Below are positions 1 through 9,500 of a DNA stretch of 64,000 bases, in pieces. The translations under genes and the position numbers were made by a program. Each line of letters opens with the position of its first letter. Within the stretch, counting starts at the first letter, position 1. The notes beneath the pieces were generated by a model. It saw only the letters and a list, made by a program, of their open reading frames with translations, did no database searches and was not told where the DNA came from. The stretch lies in contig JAPDPX010000001.1 of assembly GCA_034506255.1 (NCBI GenBank), forward strand, positions 248,001-312,000, in the 5' to 3' direction. Origin of the DNA: a candidate division KSB1 bacterium (GTDB taxonomy: Bacteria; Zhuqueibacterota; Zhuqueibacteria; Zhuqueibacterales; Zhuqueibacteraceae).

Positions 1-59
1 GGCAGCTTGAAGAGACTGATGACAACACCTGGAAGAAATTTGCCGAATCGTTCCTGTAA
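1..59 (+). CDS. C-terminal end of an unidentified protein (partial)
   Basis: A reading frame open from the window edge ends at the TAA at 57-59. Its last residues read QLEETDDNTWKKFAESFL. The fragment is too short to assign a family, and its reality rests only on frame and codon style like the following genes. The gene begins outside the window. Confidence 0.4.
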   Translation, partial: QLEETDDNTWKKFAESFL

Positions 60-176
60 AAACCCGGCCGCGCGCTGATCTGACAGCGGTTGCCGTCGCG
101 TTTTGAACTTTGCGCGGCTGCGTCCCTGTCGTCACGCAACCTGCCGCAGTGGTCTGTCGGAACGAAAGGATGAGAA

Positions 177-509
177 ATGACACAACCGGTCGCGAATGCG
201 ACGAAGGCGAAATTGACCGAGTTGGTGGCTTATCAGCCGGCGGCGGTGGTCAGCCGCACGCTTTTGGCGCGCAAGGCTGGCACGGTGACGTTGTTCGCGT
301 TCGATGCCGGCCAGGGCTTGAGCGAACACACCGCGCCCTTCGACGCGCTGGTTCAGATTTTGGAGGGTGAAGCCGAAGTCATGATCAGCGGTGCCAGCCA
401 GCGCCTGCAGGCCGGGGAGATGGTCATCATGCCGGCGCAACAGCCGCACGCGCTGCAGGCCGTCACGCCCTTTAAGATGCTGCTGACCATGATTCGTGAG
501 CGCGCGTGA
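177..509 (+). CDS. small cupin-domain protein
   Basis: This 110-residue protein is a single cupin barrel. A Gly-rich beta turn and the segment EHTAPFDALVQILEGEAEVMISG match cupin motif 1, and GEMVIMPAQQPHALQA matches motif 2 with its proline and histidine. Small stand-alone cupins of this type bind a metal or a small ligand in the cytoplasm, and their substrates are usually unknown. The ATG at 177 has GAAAGGA 7 bases upstream. It is followed closely by the Lon-like protease gene, but no functional link is visible. Confidence 0.85.
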   Translation: MTQPVANATKAKLTELVAYQPAAVVSRTLLARKAGTVTLFAFDAGQGLSEHTAPFDALVQILEGEAEVMISGASQRLQAGEMVIMPAQQPHALQAVTPFKMLLTMIRERA

Positions 510-591
510 AGCGATGCCCTGCGCGGGGTTGCGGCAGCGCGCTTTTGCCATACTGCCGGCAGGGCAAAAAGGACGACAGCGGGTGGAGTGC

Positions 592-3051
592 ATGCCAAAA
601 TTATTGCCCCAACAACTGCGTCGCAGCTATGATCCGGCCGCCCTGGGCGTGGCAACCACCGCCGAGCTCGAGACACAGGAGAACATCATCGGCCAGCAGC
701 GGGCGGTTTCGGCGCTGCAGTTCGGTCTGGAGATTCGTGAGAACGGCTTCAACATCTATGTTGCCGGTCCGCCGGGCATCGGCAAAATGACGGCGGTGCA
801 ATCCTTCCTGATGGAACTGGCGCGCCGCAAAGAAACGCCGCCGGACTGGTGCTACCTCAACAACTTCGAAGATTCCTACCAGCCCAAAAGCTGCCGGCTG
901 CCGGCCGGTCGCGGGCATGAATTGCAGCAGGATGTGAAGGCGCTGGTCGAGCATCTGCGCCGCGAAATACCCCGCGCCTTCGAGAGCGAGGAATACAGCA
1001 ACCGCCGCGATGAGATTGTCAAATCGCTGGAGCAGCAGCGGGCGCAGGCGATGGAGAAGCTGAGTCTGCAAGCCAGCCAGGCGGGATTCATGCTGCAAGC
1101 CACCCCTTTGGGCCTCGCCACCATTCCCACCCACAAGGGCCAGCCACTCAGCGACGCCGATTTTCAGGCGCTGCCGGCACAGATGCGCGAAGAGTTTCAA
1201 CAGCGCCATGAGGTGCTCAAGGAGGAGCTCAAGGCCGCGATGAAACACCTGCGCGAACTCGAACGGGCGGTGCAGGAAAAGTTGCAGGCGCTCGATCAGC
1301 AAGTGGCGCTCTATGTGATCGGCGGGCTGATGGAAGAGTTGCATGAAAAATACCGCGATCTGCCCGCGGTGGTCGAACATCTGCAGGACATGCAGAAGGA
1401 CATGCTCGAACATCTCGAGACTTTCAAGACCGGCGTGGCCACCAATCCGGCGGCGGAGGCCGCGGCGGCCGGCTCGCCCTGGTTGCGCGAGCTGCCTTTC
1501 CGCAAATATCAAGTCAACGTGCTGGTGGACAATCGCGAGCAAAAGGGCGCGCCGGTGGTGCTCGAGCTCAATCCCAGCTACAACAATTTGTTCGGCCGCG
1601 TCGAAAAGGAAGTGCAGTTCGGCGCGCTGTATACCGATTTCACCATGATCAAGGCCGGTTCGTTTCACCGCGCCAACGGCGGTTACCTGGTGATGCCGGC
1701 GGAGGATCTGCTGCAAAATTTGCTGAGCTGGGACGGCACCAAGCGGGCGTTGCGCAGCGGCGTGGTCGAAATCGAGGAAATCAGCGAGCGGCTGGGATTT
1801 GTTGCCACCAAGAGCCTGCGGCCGCAGCCGATTCCCATCAACATCAAAGTCGTGCTGGTCGGCCGGCCGCTGCTGTACTATCTCCTGCATGCGCTCGATG
1901 AAGAGTTTCCCGAGCTGTTCAAAGTCAAGGCGGACTTCGACACGCGCATGGACAGCAACGCACAAAACCTCCGCGACTTTCTTGCGTTCCTGCCCACCTT
2001 CTGCAACAAGGAAAAACTCCGGCATCTCGATGCCACGGCCGTGGCCAAACTGCTGGAGCACAGTGCCCGGTTGGCCGAAGACCAGGAGAAACTCTCGACG
2101 CATTTCGGCGTGCTGGCGGACATCATCCGCGAGGCCAATTTCTGGGCGCAGCAGGCGGAGGCCGCCCGCATCAGCGCGGCGCACGTGCAGCAGGCGCTGG
2201 ACGCCAAAGTCTATCGCTCCAACCTGCTGCAAGACCGTCTGCAGGAGATGATCACCAACGGCACCCTGCTCATCGATACGGAGGGCGAGCGCGTCGGCCA
2301 GGTCAATGGGCTGTCGGTGATCAGTGTGGGGGACTATCAGTTTGGCCGGCCCAGCCGCATCACCGCCAGCGTCGGGCCGGGCCGCGATGGTGTCATCGAC
2401 CTCGAGCGGGAAGTCCATCTCGGCGGCCCGATTCACAGCAAAGGTGTTTTGATTCTGAGCGGCTATCTCACCCGGCAATTCGCCGCAACTTCGCCGCTGA
2501 CACTCTCGGCACGCCTGGTGTTCGAACAGAGCTACGAGGGCATCGAAGGCGACAGTGCCTCCTCGGCCGAGCTTTTTGCCCTGCTGTCCGCGTTGTCCGG
2601 CATCCCGATCAAGCAGGGCATTGCCGTTACCGGCTCGGTGAACCAGGCCGGTGAGATGCAGGCCATCGGCGGCGTCAATCAGAAAATCGAAGGTTTCTTT
2701 GAGGTATGCCAAGCGAAGGGCCTGACCGGCCGGCAGGGCGTGATCATCCCGCAAAGCAATGTGCGCAATCTGATGCTGCGGGAAGAGGTGGTGCAGGCCG
2801 TGGCCGACAACAAGTTCTCGCTTTGGGCGGTGTCCACCGTGACGGAAGGCATCGAGATTCTCACCGGCGTGCCGGCCGGCGAGCGCGGAGCGAACGGCAA
2901 ATTCCCCGTCGGTACGGTCTATCAGCGCGTGGAAAAACGTTTGCAGGAATTTGCCGAGCGCCTGCGCAAACTGGGCAGGGAGAAGAAGGGCCGCCGCAAA
3001 TCCGGCAGGCAAAAAACGCGCGCCCGACCACGCAGCCGGCGGAGAAAATGA
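592..3051 (+). CDS. ATP-dependent Lon-family protease (LonB/YcbZ-like)
   Basis: An 819-residue AAA+ protease of the Lon family, without the classical N-terminal LAN domain. A Walker A-like loop GPPGIGKM lies near residue 60, a long helical insert follows (about 110-290), and the proteolytic domain is C-terminal. The catalytic Ser655 (GDSAS) and Lys698 (GGVNQKIEGFF) are 43 residues apart, the same spacing as the Ser-Lys dyad of E. coli Lon. The basic tail (RRKSGRQKTRARPRSRRRK) may be a nucleic-acid or polyphosphate contact; that is inference. The frame is open upstream, but the ATG at 592 has GGTGGAG just before it and begins the conserved N terminus. Confidence 0.92.
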   Translation: MPKLLPQQLRRSYDPAALGVATTAELETQENIIGQQRAVSALQFGLEIRENGFNIYVAGPPGIGKMTAVQSFLMELARRKETPPDWCYLNNFEDSYQPKSCRLPAGRGHELQQDVKALVEHLRREIPRAFESEEYSNRRDEIVKSLEQQRAQAMEKLSLQASQAGFMLQATPLGLATIPTHKGQPLSDADFQALPAQMREEFQQRHEVLKEELKAAMKHLRELERAVQEKLQALDQQVALYVIGGLMEELHEKYRDLPAVVEHLQDMQKDMLEHLETFKTGVATNPAAEAAAAGSPWLRELPFRKYQVNVLVDNREQKGAPVVLELNPSYNNLFGRVEKEVQFGALYTDFTMIKAGSFHRANGGYLVMPAEDLLQNLLSWDGTKRALRSGVVEIEEISERLGFVATKSLRPQPIPINIKVVLVGRPLLYYLLHALDEEFPELFKVKADFDTRMDSNAQNLRDFLAFLPTFCNKEKLRHLDATAVAKLLEHSARLAEDQEKLSTHFGVLADIIREANFWAQQAEAARISAAHVQQALDAKVYRSNLLQDRLQEMITNGTLLIDTEGERVGQVNGLSVISVGDYQFGRPSRITASVGPGRDGVIDLEREVHLGGPIHSKGVLILSGYLTRQFAATSPLTLSARLVFEQSYEGIEGDSASSAELFALLSALSGIPIKQGIAVTGSVNQAGEMQAIGGVNQKIEGFFEVCQAKGLTGRQGVIIPQSNVRNLMLREEVVQAVADNKFSLWAVSTVTEGIEILTGVPAGERGANGKFPVGTVYQRVEKRLQEFAERLRKLGREKKGRRKSGRQKTRARPRSRRRK

Positions 3052-3347
3052 CGGGCGGGAGCATGCCTCGGCAAACCGCCGGCGATTGCCCGGCATGCGG
3101 CAGTCGGTGCCGGCGGGCCGGCACGACACCGCCCTGCAAAAGTCGGTTTGACGGTGCGGCGGTCGGTGAGTCATGGTCGAAATTGCGGTGGCGAAAATTC
3201 CGCCGCGGGCCCTCCGAAGCTTGAACTCCGGCGCGATCGGCAGCACGCCCTGCCTTTCCTCTCATTGCAATCGTCGGACGCGCATGCTTTGCCGCGCCTG
3301 CCCCGGAATTCGGACAATACAGCCCCAAACGTTGTGGAATGCGACCC

Positions 3348-4397
3348 ATGGTCAGAGTGATCCATTTCCTGATTCTGCTCGTGTGCTTTCAGCTTGCCGC
3401 CTGCCGTCACAACGGCATGAAGCAGAGCCCTGCCAGCAATCATCGCAGCGAAATGGAGCCGGTGCCCGTGCGCGTGCAGAAGCTCGAGCCGGTGCACTTC
3501 GACGTCACGCTGCAAGTCGCCGGTGTTGTCAAGGCATTTGAGGACGTCTATCTCAGCCCCGAAGAGGGCGGGGTGGTGCAGGAATGGCGGGTGCACAAGG
3601 GGCAAGACGTCAAAAAGGGTGAAATCATTGCCGTGCTCGGTGACGAGGTGCTGCGCGCCAGTTATGCCGCGGCCGAGGCGCAATACAAGCTGGCCGAGTT
3701 GAATTTTGAGAAACAGGAAAAAATCTTCAGCGACCAGTCGATCAGCGAAATACAATACAAGACCGCGCAATATACGCGCGACGCGGCCAAAGCCCAGGCT
3801 GAGTTGATGAAGGCACGCTGGCAGCGCACGCAAATCAAAAGTCCCATCAACGGCGTGCTGGATGACCGCCTGGTCGATGAGGGCGAGTTCGCGCCGCCGG
3901 CCACCCCGATCGCCCACATCGTCAACACCCGGCGGGTCAAAATTCTGGCCGAGCTTCCCGAAAGGCACGCGGGCAGCGTCGCCCCCGGTTCGCCGGTTGT
4001 GGTGACACTCGATGCCGTGCCCGGTGACACGCTCAGCGGAGTGATCGCTTTCGTCGGCCAAACCGTGTCACCCACCAATCGCGCGCTGCCGGTCGAAATT
4101 TATCTCGACAACCGTCAGGGCCGGCTCAAACCCGAGATGGTGGCCAAGGTGCGGGTCGTGCTTGCCGCGAAGGACGATGCCCTGCTGGTGAGCGAGCATG
4201 CCGTTCTGCAGGTGGATCGTGACCGGCTCATCGTTTATGTCGAGAACGCCGGCACCGCGCAGGAACGCATGGTGACGCTGGGCGGGCGGCAGGGCAATCT
4301 GGTGGAGATCGTTTCCGGTTTGGCACCCGGTGAGCGGGTGATTGTTTCGGGATTTCAACGCCTGGTGAATGGTTGCCCGGTGATGATCAGTGAATGA
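3348..4397 (+). CDS. RND efflux periplasmic adaptor lipoprotein (HlyD/MFP family)
   Basis: A membrane-fusion protein of 349 residues that links an inner-membrane RND pump to an outer-membrane channel. The signal peptide ends in the lipobox LAAC, so it is a lipoprotein. It then shows a biotinyl-lipoyl-like half-motif (GGVVQEWRVHKGQDVKKGEIIAVL), a short helical hairpin rich in Ala/Glu/Lys, the second lipoyl half (KSPINGVLDDRLVDEGEFAPP) and beta-barrel segments. The pump gene follows after about 150 bases. An ATG nine bases upstream (3339) is also possible. No outer-membrane TolC-like gene is adjacent. Confidence 0.92.
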   Translation: MVRVIHFLILLVCFQLAACRHNGMKQSPASNHRSEMEPVPVRVQKLEPVHFDVTLQVAGVVKAFEDVYLSPEEGGVVQEWRVHKGQDVKKGEIIAVLGDEVLRASYAAAEAQYKLAELNFEKQEKIFSDQSISEIQYKTAQYTRDAAKAQAELMKARWQRTQIKSPINGVLDDRLVDEGEFAPPATPIAHIVNTRRVKILAELPERHAGSVAPGSPVVVTLDAVPGDTLSGVIAFVGQTVSPTNRALPVEIYLDNRQGRLKPEMVAKVRVVLAAKDDALLVSEHAVLQVDRDRLIVYVENAGTAQERMVTLGGRQGNLVEIVSGLAPGERVIVSGFQRLVNGCPVMISE

Positions 4398-4551
4398 TTG
4401 CAAGACCGCCGCCCTGCAAGCATGACCCGCCGCCGCCGGGACGCTGCGATTTTTTGCGGCCGGTGGCGGTGGGCTGCCGGGCGGCGGGTGTGGCCATGGC
4501 ACTGCTGCGTGCGGTTGCCAACTTTGTCTTCCGGTAGTGCGCGAGGCGTCC

Positions 4552-7500
4552 ATGTGGTTGTCGAATCTTGCCGTGAAAAACCGTGTCGCCGTTTATGTGT
4601 TGATGGCGATCATCATCCTGCTCGGCTGGAATGCCTACACCTCGCTGCCGCGCGAGGCGGCACCGGACATCACCATCCCGCTGGTCATCGTATCCGTGCC
4701 GTACCTCGGCGCCTCCCCGACGGATGTCGAAGGGTTGGTGACGCAGCCGCTGGAACGCAATCTCAAATCGCTCAAAGACGTCAGGCAGATCACGTCGGCC
4801 TCGAAAGAGGGGCTCGCCACGATTCGTGTCGAATTCAACACCGGCATCGACATCGACGACGCCCTGCGCCGTGTGCGCGATGAAGTCAATTCCACCCGGC
4901 CCGAGCTGCCTGATGACATCCTCGATCCCATCATTTCGGAAATCAACATTAGCGAGTTTCCGATCCTGTACGTCAATGTCGGCGGCAACGTCGGCCTGGT
5001 CCGCCTCAAAGAGATTGCCGAGGATTTGCAGGACAAGATCGAAGCCATCCCCGGGGTGCTGCGTGCCGACCTCAACGGCGGCCTGGAACCGGAGGTGCAG
5101 GTAAACTGCGATCTCTACCGCCTCGCCGCCTATGAAATCAGTTTCGACGATGTTGCCAATGCCGTGCGTGCGGAAAACTTCTCCCTGCCGGGCGGCGCGA
5201 TCGACACCAAAGAGCGGAATTTCACCGTGCGCATACCCGGCGAATTCAAAGAGGTGCGGCCGCTGGAAGACATCGTCGTCAAGGTGCGCCAGGGCCGGCC
5301 CATCTATTTGCGTGATGTTGCCACGGTGGATTATTCTTTTGAAGACCGGCTCACCTATTCCCGCCTCAACGGCAGCGAAGTGGTGACGTTGGGTGTGCGC
5401 AAACGTGCCGGGGAAAATCTCATTCGCATTGCCGATCAGGTGAAACAAATCGTCGCGGCCGGGCAGGCCCGGCTGCCGGCGGGCGTGACGCTGGAGATTT
5501 CCAATGATCAGTCCCGCAACGTGAGACGGCTGGTGCGCGAGCTGGAAAACAGCATTTTTACCGGCATGTTTCTCGTCGTGCTCACCCTCTTCATGTTTTT
5601 CGGCTTCAAGAACTCTTTGCTGATCGCCACCGCCATTCCATTTTCGATGTTGATCGGCTTCACCGTGCTGGCGGCGTTTCACATCACGCTCAATTTCGTG
5701 GTGTTGTTCACGCTGGTGCTGGTGCTGGGCATTTTGGTGGATGATGCCATCGTGGTGATCGAGAACATTTATCGCCATCAGCAGGAATACCGCCAGAAGC
5801 CGGTGACGGCCGCGCAGGCGGCCACCGCGGAAGTGGCGCTGCCGGTGATCACCTCGACGGTGACCACCGTGTCAGGCTTCATTCCGCTGCTGTTTTGGTC
5901 CGGGGTGGTGGGCGACTTCATGTGGTACTTGCCGGTCACGCTCATCGTCACGCTCGGCGCCTCGCTGCTGGTGGCTTTCATCATCAGCCCGGTGCAGGGC
6001 GCGCAGTGGATCGACTACCAGAAGGAAATCCGCCGGGCGCGGGCGAATCTCGAACATCCGCGCTGGTACAAAAAATACAACCCGTTCACGCTGCTTTACC
6101 ACAAGGTCGACGAGCAGTTTTTCCCCTTCCTGCAGCGGCAGTATGTCAAAACGCTGCATTGGACGCTGCAACGCAGGGGGCTGACCATCGCCGTGTCCGT
6201 GGCTTTTCTGTTGGCCGTGGTGCTGTTGTTCATCGTGTTCAACACCGGCGTCGAGTTTTTTCCGAACGTCGAACCCTCGCTCGTGCGGGTCGTGGTGGAA
6301 TGTCCCGCCGGCACCTCGCTGGACGTGACCAATGGCATTGCGCAATCTCTCGAAGAACGGCTGGCGCAGATTCCCGGCAGGAAGGACATCGAGTTTGTCG
6401 TGGCGACCACCGGCACTTCGGAAGACCCGTTTGATTTCGGCGGCCAGGGCACGCCCAACAAAGCGCAGATCGCCATCAATTTCCACGAAAAACTGCAACG
6501 CCGGCAAAGCAGTTTTGTCACGCTCGAGGAAATTCGGCGCAGCACCACGGGCATCGCCGGCGCGGAAATTCGTGTTACCCGGCAGGAGATGGGGCCGCCG
6601 GTGGGTGCACCGGTGAGTGTCGAGATTTCCGGCGAGGATTATGCCCAACTCGCCGGCCTCAGCCGCCGCATCAGGGAAAAAATCAAATCCGTGCCCAATT
6701 TGGTTGATTTGAAGGATGACTACGACCTCGGCAAGCCGGAGGTGCTGGTGCTCGTCGATCGCGAGAAGGCCGGACGCCTCTGGTCGAGCACGCGCCAGGT
6801 CGCGGCCACGGTGCGCGCCGCCATCAACGGTGTGGAAGCCTCGAAGTTTCGCGTCGGTGAGGACGAATACAAGATTCGCGTGCGCGCGCTTGCCGCGCAG
6901 CGCCGCAACCCCGAGGATTTGGAAAACGTTCACATCACCTTCATGAACATGGAAGGCCGGCGCTATTCCTTCCCGCTCAACGCTGTCGCCGAGATTCGCC
7001 GCACTTCCGCCATCACCGACATCCGCCGCAAGGACATGAAGCGGGTGATCACCATCACCGGTGAAGTCGAGGGCCGTCTGGCCTCCGAAGTGCTCAACGA
7101 CGTCAAAGCCCGTCTCGCCGATTTCGATCTGCCGGCGGGCTACGAGCTCAAATTCACCGGCAAAGATGAGGAACAAAAGAAAGCCGAGGCCTTTCTCAAG
7201 GATGCCTTCGTCATCACCCTGCTGCTGGTCTTCCTGATCCTGGTTGCGGAGTTCAACTCGATCCGTGTGCCGTTCGTGATCATGCTGTCGGTGCTGCTGT
7301 CGCTGATCGGTGTGCTGATCGGCCTGATGGTGACACGCCTGCCCTTCAGCGTGATCATGACCGGCGTGGGCGTGATTGCGCTCGCCGGCATTGTGGTGCG
7401 CAACGGCATCGTGCTGCTCGATTTCGCCAAACAAAAGCTGCACCAGGGTCTGCCTCTGGAGCAGGCCCTGCTGGAAGCCGGCCGCGTGCGTTTGCGTCCG

Positions 7501-7788
7501 GTGCTGCTCACCGCCGCCGCCACCGTGCTGGGTGTGCTGCCGCTGGCGACCGGCATCGATTTCGACTGGCACGAGCTGCATTTCGTCATCGGCGCGGAAA
7601 GCGCGGCGTTCTGGGGCCCGCTCGGCGTGGCGATTATCTTTGGCCTGACCATCGCGACTTTTCTGACATTGGTGATCGTGCCGACTTTCTATGCACTGCT
7701 CGAAAGCTGGTCGCAGGGCCTCGCTGCGTTGGCGCGCAGAATCGTCACCCGTGATGATGATTCCGTGGCAAGGGAAAAGAGCAGATGA
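4552..7788 (+). CDS. RND efflux transporter (AcrB/HAE-type permease)
   Basis: An inner-membrane proton-driven exporter of 1078 residues, the usual family length. TM1 (NRVAVYVLMAIIILLG) is followed by a porter domain, six TM helices with LGILVDDAIVVIENIYRH (TM4 acidic proton-relay pair), a second porter domain after about residue 560, and TM7-12 ending near residue 1050. GVRKRAGENL and the TM11-type segment GIVVRNGIVLLDF also fit the family. The substrate cannot be read from sequence. The ATG at 4552 opens directly on TM1; the five preceding in-frame residues are probably untranslated. It pairs with the adaptor just upstream. Confidence 0.95.
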   Translation: MWLSNLAVKNRVAVYVLMAIIILLGWNAYTSLPREAAPDITIPLVIVSVPYLGASPTDVEGLVTQPLERNLKSLKDVRQITSASKEGLATIRVEFNTGIDIDDALRRVRDEVNSTRPELPDDILDPIISEINISEFPILYVNVGGNVGLVRLKEIAEDLQDKIEAIPGVLRADLNGGLEPEVQVNCDLYRLAAYEISFDDVANAVRAENFSLPGGAIDTKERNFTVRIPGEFKEVRPLEDIVVKVRQGRPIYLRDVATVDYSFEDRLTYSRLNGSEVVTLGVRKRAGENLIRIADQVKQIVAAGQARLPAGVTLEISNDQSRNVRRLVRELENSIFTGMFLVVLTLFMFFGFKNSLLIATAIPFSMLIGFTVLAAFHITLNFVVLFTLVLVLGILVDDAIVVIENIYRHQQEYRQKPVTAAQAATAEVALPVITSTVTTVSGFIPLLFWSGVVGDFMWYLPVTLIVTLGASLLVAFIISPVQGAQWIDYQKEIRRARANLEHPRWYKKYNPFTLLYHKVDEQFFPFLQRQYVKTLHWTLQRRGLTIAVSVAFLLAVVLLFIVFNTGVEFFPNVEPSLVRVVVECPAGTSLDVTNGIAQSLEERLAQIPGRKDIEFVVATTGTSEDPFDFGGQGTPNKAQIAINFHEKLQRRQSSFVTLEEIRRSTTGIAGAEIRVTRQEMGPPVGAPVSVEISGEDYAQLAGLSRRIREKIKSVPNLVDLKDDYDLGKPEVLVLVDREKAGRLWSSTRQVAATVRAAINGVEASKFRVGEDEYKIRVRALAAQRRNPEDLENVHITFMNMEGRRYSFPLNAVAEIRRTSAITDIRRKDMKRVITITGEVEGRLASEVLNDVKARLADFDLPAGYELKFTGKDEEQKKAEAFLKDAFVITLLLVFLILVAEFNSIRVPFVIMLSVLLSLIGVLIGLMVTRLPFSVIMTGVGVIALAGIVVRNGIVLLDFAKQKLHQGLPLEQALLEAGRVRLRPVLLTAAATVLGVLPLATGIDFDWHELHFVIGAESAAFWGPLGVAIIFGLTIATFLTLVIVPTFYALLESWSQGLAALARRIVTRDDDSVAREKSR

Positions 7789-7895
7789 TATTCGCCGGTG
7801 CCCGGCAGTGTGCGGGGTGACGGGCGGCCGGGGTTTGGGCAACCGGTGAACAATCGCGGCATTGCAAATCGCCGCAACCTTCGCGAGGAAAACCC

Positions 7896-8246
7896 GTGCG
7901 CGCAAAACCAGAGGCTGTCCGCAAGCTCACCTTCATCAAGACCGCCCATACGGTGATTTGGGCATTTTTCGTGGTGGTCATTGGCTACATTTTGTATGCC
8001 GGAATTTTTAATGAGCTCGACATTTGGGTTTGGATTGCCATCGGCTTGATCATTTTGGAGGGTGTTGTATTACTGCGCAATAGCGGGCATTGTCCCTTGA
8101 CTCTCATGGCCGCGAAATATACCGCAAACCGGGATGACAACTTTGATATTTTCCTGCCCAACTGGCTGGCCAGGCACAACAAGATCATTTTTGGCACGAT
8201 TGGGCTCGCGGGAGTCATGCTTGTCATTTACAGGGTGATGACATAG
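7896..8246 (+). CDS. small three-TM membrane protein of unknown function
   Basis: A 116-residue protein with three hydrophobic segments (about residues 18-36, 44-60 and 95-113). Between the second and third lies a conserved-looking stretch, RNSGHCPLTLMAAKYT followed by NFDIFLPNWLARHNK, that includes one Cys and two His. I do not recognise a characterised family, although such small CPLT proteins occur widely. It starts at GTG with a GCGAGGAAAA ribosome site. It lies about 110 bases after the RND pump and may be co-transcribed with it. Confidence 0.75.
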   Translation: MRAKPEAVRKLTFIKTAHTVIWAFFVVVIGYILYAGIFNELDIWVWIAIGLIILEGVVLLRNSGHCPLTLMAAKYTANRDDNFDIFLPNWLARHNKIIFGTIGLAGVMLVIYRVMT

Positions 8247-8918
8247 CGCGATCATAGCCGCAACCAAATTGGTCAACCGCGAAGCCGCAAGGAGCGCGCA
8301 GAATCTCTTTTTGTTGCTCATGCTGTGGCGTTCAAGCATGCGTTGCGATTTATTCACCATTCGCAGTTTGCCTTCTTTCACTGGTTTGGCGTTCCAGTTC
8401 AATAAGAACCCGGGCCGGCAGTCGCGTCATTGCAAGCAGGTCAGTAGTTTGGCCGCGTGTATTGGCAGCAGTTTTGGATACAACTTCGATGAGCCTGTCA
8501 ATGCGGCAGCCGGTGTCAATCTGCCGGCCGTCATATAGAAGCGGTGGCGATACCTCGCAAGCCACTCGCAAACCGCGCTCGCGCAGTTTTTAAGCATAAC
8601 ACTGCCGGCAGGGCGACCCGACGCGTGAAGCCGGCGATGCCATTCGCTTGACGTGCGTTACGCTCCTGGCAGTGCAAAAAGCGGTTAAAAAATCCTCGCG
8701 ATTGTGATGGTTTTGCCAGGAAAGTGCCATAGTGCGCCCATCATGGTGGGCCCTTTGCATATTGCTGATGTGTTGGGGCGCGCCCCGCAGGAACCATGAA
8801 GGCAGACAACAAACAGGCGGCACACAGTTGAACGACGAATGCGAAAGACCCGCCGTGACACCCGCCTCCGCCGAACATTGTCCGTCCTTTCCCGCCCGCT
8901 TTTACGAGGAGAAACACA
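8247..8918. other. intergenic region without an intact gene
   Basis: Apart from the GxxExxY remnant at about 8330-8590, I see no supported gene here. The stretch 8600-8918 holds only short open frames without family features. Confidence 0.6.
8330..8590 (-). pseudogene. decayed GxxExxY-domain gene
   Basis: Two minus-strand frames join into the C-terminal half of a GxxExxY protein. One frame reads LRERGLRVACEVSPPLLYDG then RQIDTGCRIDRLIEV, the typical middle of the family. After a frame change near 8450, another frame gives the typical C-terminal end, GFLLNWNAKPVKEGKLRMVN, preceded by a stop. A stop codon also precedes LRERG. The N-terminal third is not recognisable. The interruptions, and the lack of any intact frame, suggest an inactive remnant. 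Confidence 0.6.
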
Positions 8919-9302
8919 ATGCTGCTCCGCTACACTCTCGCCTGGTTTCTTTTGATGATCGCCGCCATCGGCAACGGCGCCATTCGCGAGGCCGTTTACA
9001 AAAACCGCCTCGGCGATTTGCACGCACATCAGCTCTCCACCCTCACCGGCATTGTCTTGTTCGGCGTGATCGTTTGGGCCTTGAGCCGGATCTGGCCGCT
9101 GGCCTCGACCAAACAGGCCTGGACGGCGGGCTTTCTCTGGTTGAGCCTGACGATTGCATTTGAGTTTCTGTTTGGCCATTTTGTCGCCGGCCATCCTTGG
9201 CACAGACTGCTGCAGGATTACAATATTTTTGCCGGCCGCGTGTGGCCGCTGGTTTTGATTTGGGTGACAATTGCGCCCTGGGTGTTTTACAAGTTGCGGT
9301 GA
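8919..9302 (+). CDS. small four-TM membrane protein of unknown function
   Basis: This 127-residue protein has four hydrophobic helices (about residues 3-20, 41-60, 70-88 and 103-124). Short polar loops carry GNGAIREAVYKNRLGDLHAHQ after TM1 and FGHFVAGHPWHRLLQDYNIF before TM4. The loops are His- and Arg-rich, and the overall pattern is that of a widespread uncharacterised bacterial membrane family. The start has a strong ACGAGGAG ribosome site. It stands alone between untranslated gaps, so context gives no function. Confidence 0.75.
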   Translation: MLLRYTLAWFLLMIAAIGNGAIREAVYKNRLGDLHAHQLSTLTGIVLFGVIVWALSRIWPLASTKQAWTAGFLWLSLTIAFEFLFGHFVAGHPWHRLLQDYNIFAGRVWPLVLIWVTIAPWVFYKLR

Positions 9303-9500
9303 AGGAAGCGAAAAGCACGGGGCAATTGGGCGGAACGCGCATCTCAAATATTCCCACCCCCGGCTGAGCGGGGGTGTCCGAAACAGCGAGGCGCGTGAAA
9401 AGTCCAGGGTGTTTCGGACAACGGCCGAGCCTTGCAGGGACAATTCCTTGCGGGTCAGTGATTTTGGACGGACCTGCTTGCCTCAGAATTAGGAGCAGCC

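Noticed and set aside
601..3246. An 881-codon open frame on the minus strand
   Set aside because: It is antisense to the Lon-like protease, whose catalytic residues and family motifs are clear. High G+C creates long shadow frames; the antisense product has no motif and a biased composition.
5872..7905. A 677-codon minus-strand open frame
   Set aside because: Antisense to the RND pump and rich in His, Arg and Gln runs, with no recognisable domain.
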